From positions 1 through 6,978 of the forward strand of contig JAPLNJ010000065.1 in NCBI GenBank assembly GCA_026692885.1: a stretch of DNA of 6,978 bases. The letters are read 5' to 3'. The stretch is from Planctomycetota bacterium. Its GTDB lineage: Bacteria; Planctomycetota; Planctomycetia; Pirellulales; Pirellulaceae. The notes under the pieces were generated by a model. The model worked only from the letters and a program-made list of their open reading frames with translations. It did not search any database and was not told the origin of the DNA. Made by a program: the position numbers and the translations under genes. This document shows, in pieces, positions 5,931 through 6,978 of the stretch; within the stretch, counting starts at the first letter, position 1; each line of letters starts with the position of its first letter.

Positions 5931-6415
5931 TCGGTTCTCCGAAGCTGGCAGGGCGCGGCTTGGTGTTTCTCTTCACAGACACGCGCGGCACACCGATGGT
6001 TCAGCCTTCGGGGGAGTCCGCTGAAGGCAAAAGTTGCGTCAACGGGCCGCGCGATCTCCTGACCAGGCTTCTGGTTCGTTCCGTAATCATTGTACGGAGT
6101 CGTTGTGGGCAATTGGTACGGGGGCGAATCAACCAAGCACTCATCGGCCTTCACCTGCGTCGGTCCGACACATCGCCGCGCGCTGCAATGTGTGTGTGTT
6201 CCGAGACATTGTCGTTTTCGACACAGATACGCGACCGACGCGGTTCTTGCGACTTCCGGATGCTGCCTTTGGAGGTTCCTGATCTCTTTATCCATGCTTT
6301 GGGAGCCGGCTGCGCAACGAGTCCGAGTTCACGGCCGGTGGGAATCAGGGTCCGAGCATTGCCAATTGAACGGCAGGCGGATATAGCCCGAACGACCACC
6401 TTGGATGGGCCTCGG
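5931..6415. other. Gene-free stretch between integrase remnant and nuclease-like gene
   Basis: These 485 bases hold no convincing gene. The longest minus-strand frame (5912-6295) has many Cys, Arg and His residues, overlaps the next gene's start and shows no family likeness. Small stems are present (GCCTTC/GAAGGC around 6005-6030; CCGTA/TACGG at 6081-6097). A TACAAT on the minus strand (6089-6094) could be a -10 box, but no good -35 lies at the right distance. An imperfect 13-base tandem repeat (6408-6433) straddles the integrase stop. Confidence 0.4.
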
Positions 6416-6835
6416 TCACCGGCCTTGGTCAGGCGTCCCTTTCCCCGCGGCCGTCAACAAAGCCAGGATCGCCTGCCGAATATGGCCCGGAAGATTGGGC
6501 CAAGCACCCACGACGCGGCAGAGTTCCGCGTCTGGTGACACGACATCGGGCGACACTGGTGGGGAAGGAGCCGTGCTGGTGGCGGGCTTACCGCCAAGAT
6601 GAATCTCCGGGAGCGTTCCGACCGCCGCCGCCATTTCCTGCATGGTCAGGCGTGTGTACGTCCCCATCGTCAACTTGATGTCGCTGTGGCGGGCTAACTG
6701 CTGGGCCATCGCCGGCACGACTCCGGCCCGCGCCAGCCCAGTGATGAATGTCGTCCGTTGTCCGTGGAAATCGACCACACGGCCATCGTCATCGACCGGT
6801 TCGATCCCAGCGTCGACCAGGTCATCTCGGAGCAT
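6416..6835 (-). CDS. Tyrosine recombinase (integrase), C-terminal catalytic part; probably a pseudogene
   Basis: The 139 residues from ATG 6835 hold the second half of a tyrosine recombinase catalytic domain: H24-x-x-R27 in VDFHGQRTTF, H50 in QLARHSDIKLTM, and the nucleophile Y60 in GTYTRL. The first catalytic Arg and Lys and the N-terminal DNA-binding domain are absent from this frame. The tail after Tyr (to PDAELCRVVGAWPNLPGHIR) is of a type I associate with planctomycete integrases. The frame stays open upstream to 6946 without a Met, and IWPRSWWRRSSDML just before the ATG fits the family, so the ATG is internal rather than the true start. A TAG at 6947-6949 then interrupts it. The product, if made, could not recombine DNA alone. 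It likely marks the element that entered at tRNA-Ser. Confidence 0.8.
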   Translation of the reverse strand: MLRDDLVDAGIEPVDDDGRVVDFHGQRTTFITGLARAGVVPAMAQQLARHSDIKLTMGTYTRLTMQEMAAAVGTLPEIHLGGKPATSTAPSPPVSPDVVSPDAELCRVVGAWPNLPGHIRQAILALLTAAGKGTPDQGR

Positions 6836-6978
6836 ATCCGACGACCGTCGCCACCAGGACCTGGGCCAAATGGTCGCTCGTGGGACCGGGCCAGAAAAGG
6901 GAGCCGATTTCGGCAGGGAGGTGGGGACCAGGAGGCGGCTGCAGGACTATGGTGGCAGAGTCTGGCCCAGCTCGGCGC

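Noticed and set aside
6408..6433. Imperfect 13-base tandem repeat GGCCTCGGTCACC / GGCCTTGGTCAGG
   Set aside because: Only two copies with three differences, half inside the integrase 3' end; too short and weak to call a functional repeat.
5912..6538. Frames in the 485-base spacer (5912-6295 minus, 5924-6538 plus)
   Set aside because: Their composition is unlike the real genes here, they overlap start or stop regions of neighbours, no ribosome binding site decides a start, and no family is recognised.

Overview
The window looks like chromosomal DNA of a planctomycete, probably of the Pirellulales type. This is inferred from three things: moderately GC-rich coding sequence, modular hairpin repeats of a GTAGGATGGTCTTCC / GGAAAGGCCGACCTAC kind between genes, and an integrase whose C-terminal tail (around AWPNLPGHIRQAILALL) resembles tails I associate with planctomycete integrases. 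No database search was possible, so the taxonomy is a judgement.

Left part (1-2631), host backbone. A periplasmic substrate-binding protein of a branched-chain amino acid type ABC transporter enters from the left edge and ends at 808 (+). It converges on a GDP-mannose 4,6-dehydratase gene (gmd, minus strand, 1178-2161, GTG start). The 369 bases between the two genes hold three large inverted repeats packed side by side, the last a perfect 25-bp stem. A 388-base spacer follows, then a class II tRNA-Ser with anticodon CGA (2550-2631) and an intrinsic terminator.

Right part (2632-6978), probable integrated island. Everything past the tRNA is on the minus strand. In order of transcription from the right, it holds: the C-terminal catalytic half of a tyrosine recombinase (HxxR, H and Y present; the upstream frame meets a stop at 6947-6949); a 485-base stretch without a gene; a short protein resembling the N-terminal part of a larger PD-(D/E)XK-like family, cut short; a DUF3800 protein (RNase H-like fold, DES, ELK, CDES and QLAD motifs); a 423-base spacer; and a trypsin-like serine peptidase with a complete His-Asp-Ser triad. 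Between the peptidase gene and the tRNA are an 8-bp direct repeat and two abutting hairpins.

Interpretation. A tRNA-Ser next to an eroding integrase with one-directional cargo fits an old integrative element inserted at the tRNA 3' end. The cargo families (nuclease-like, DUF3800, cytoplasmic trypsin-like peptidase) are of the sort found in defence or mobile-element hot spots. That they act together is a hypothesis. No second copy of the tRNA 3' end was found in the window, so the far attachment site is either outside it or eroded.
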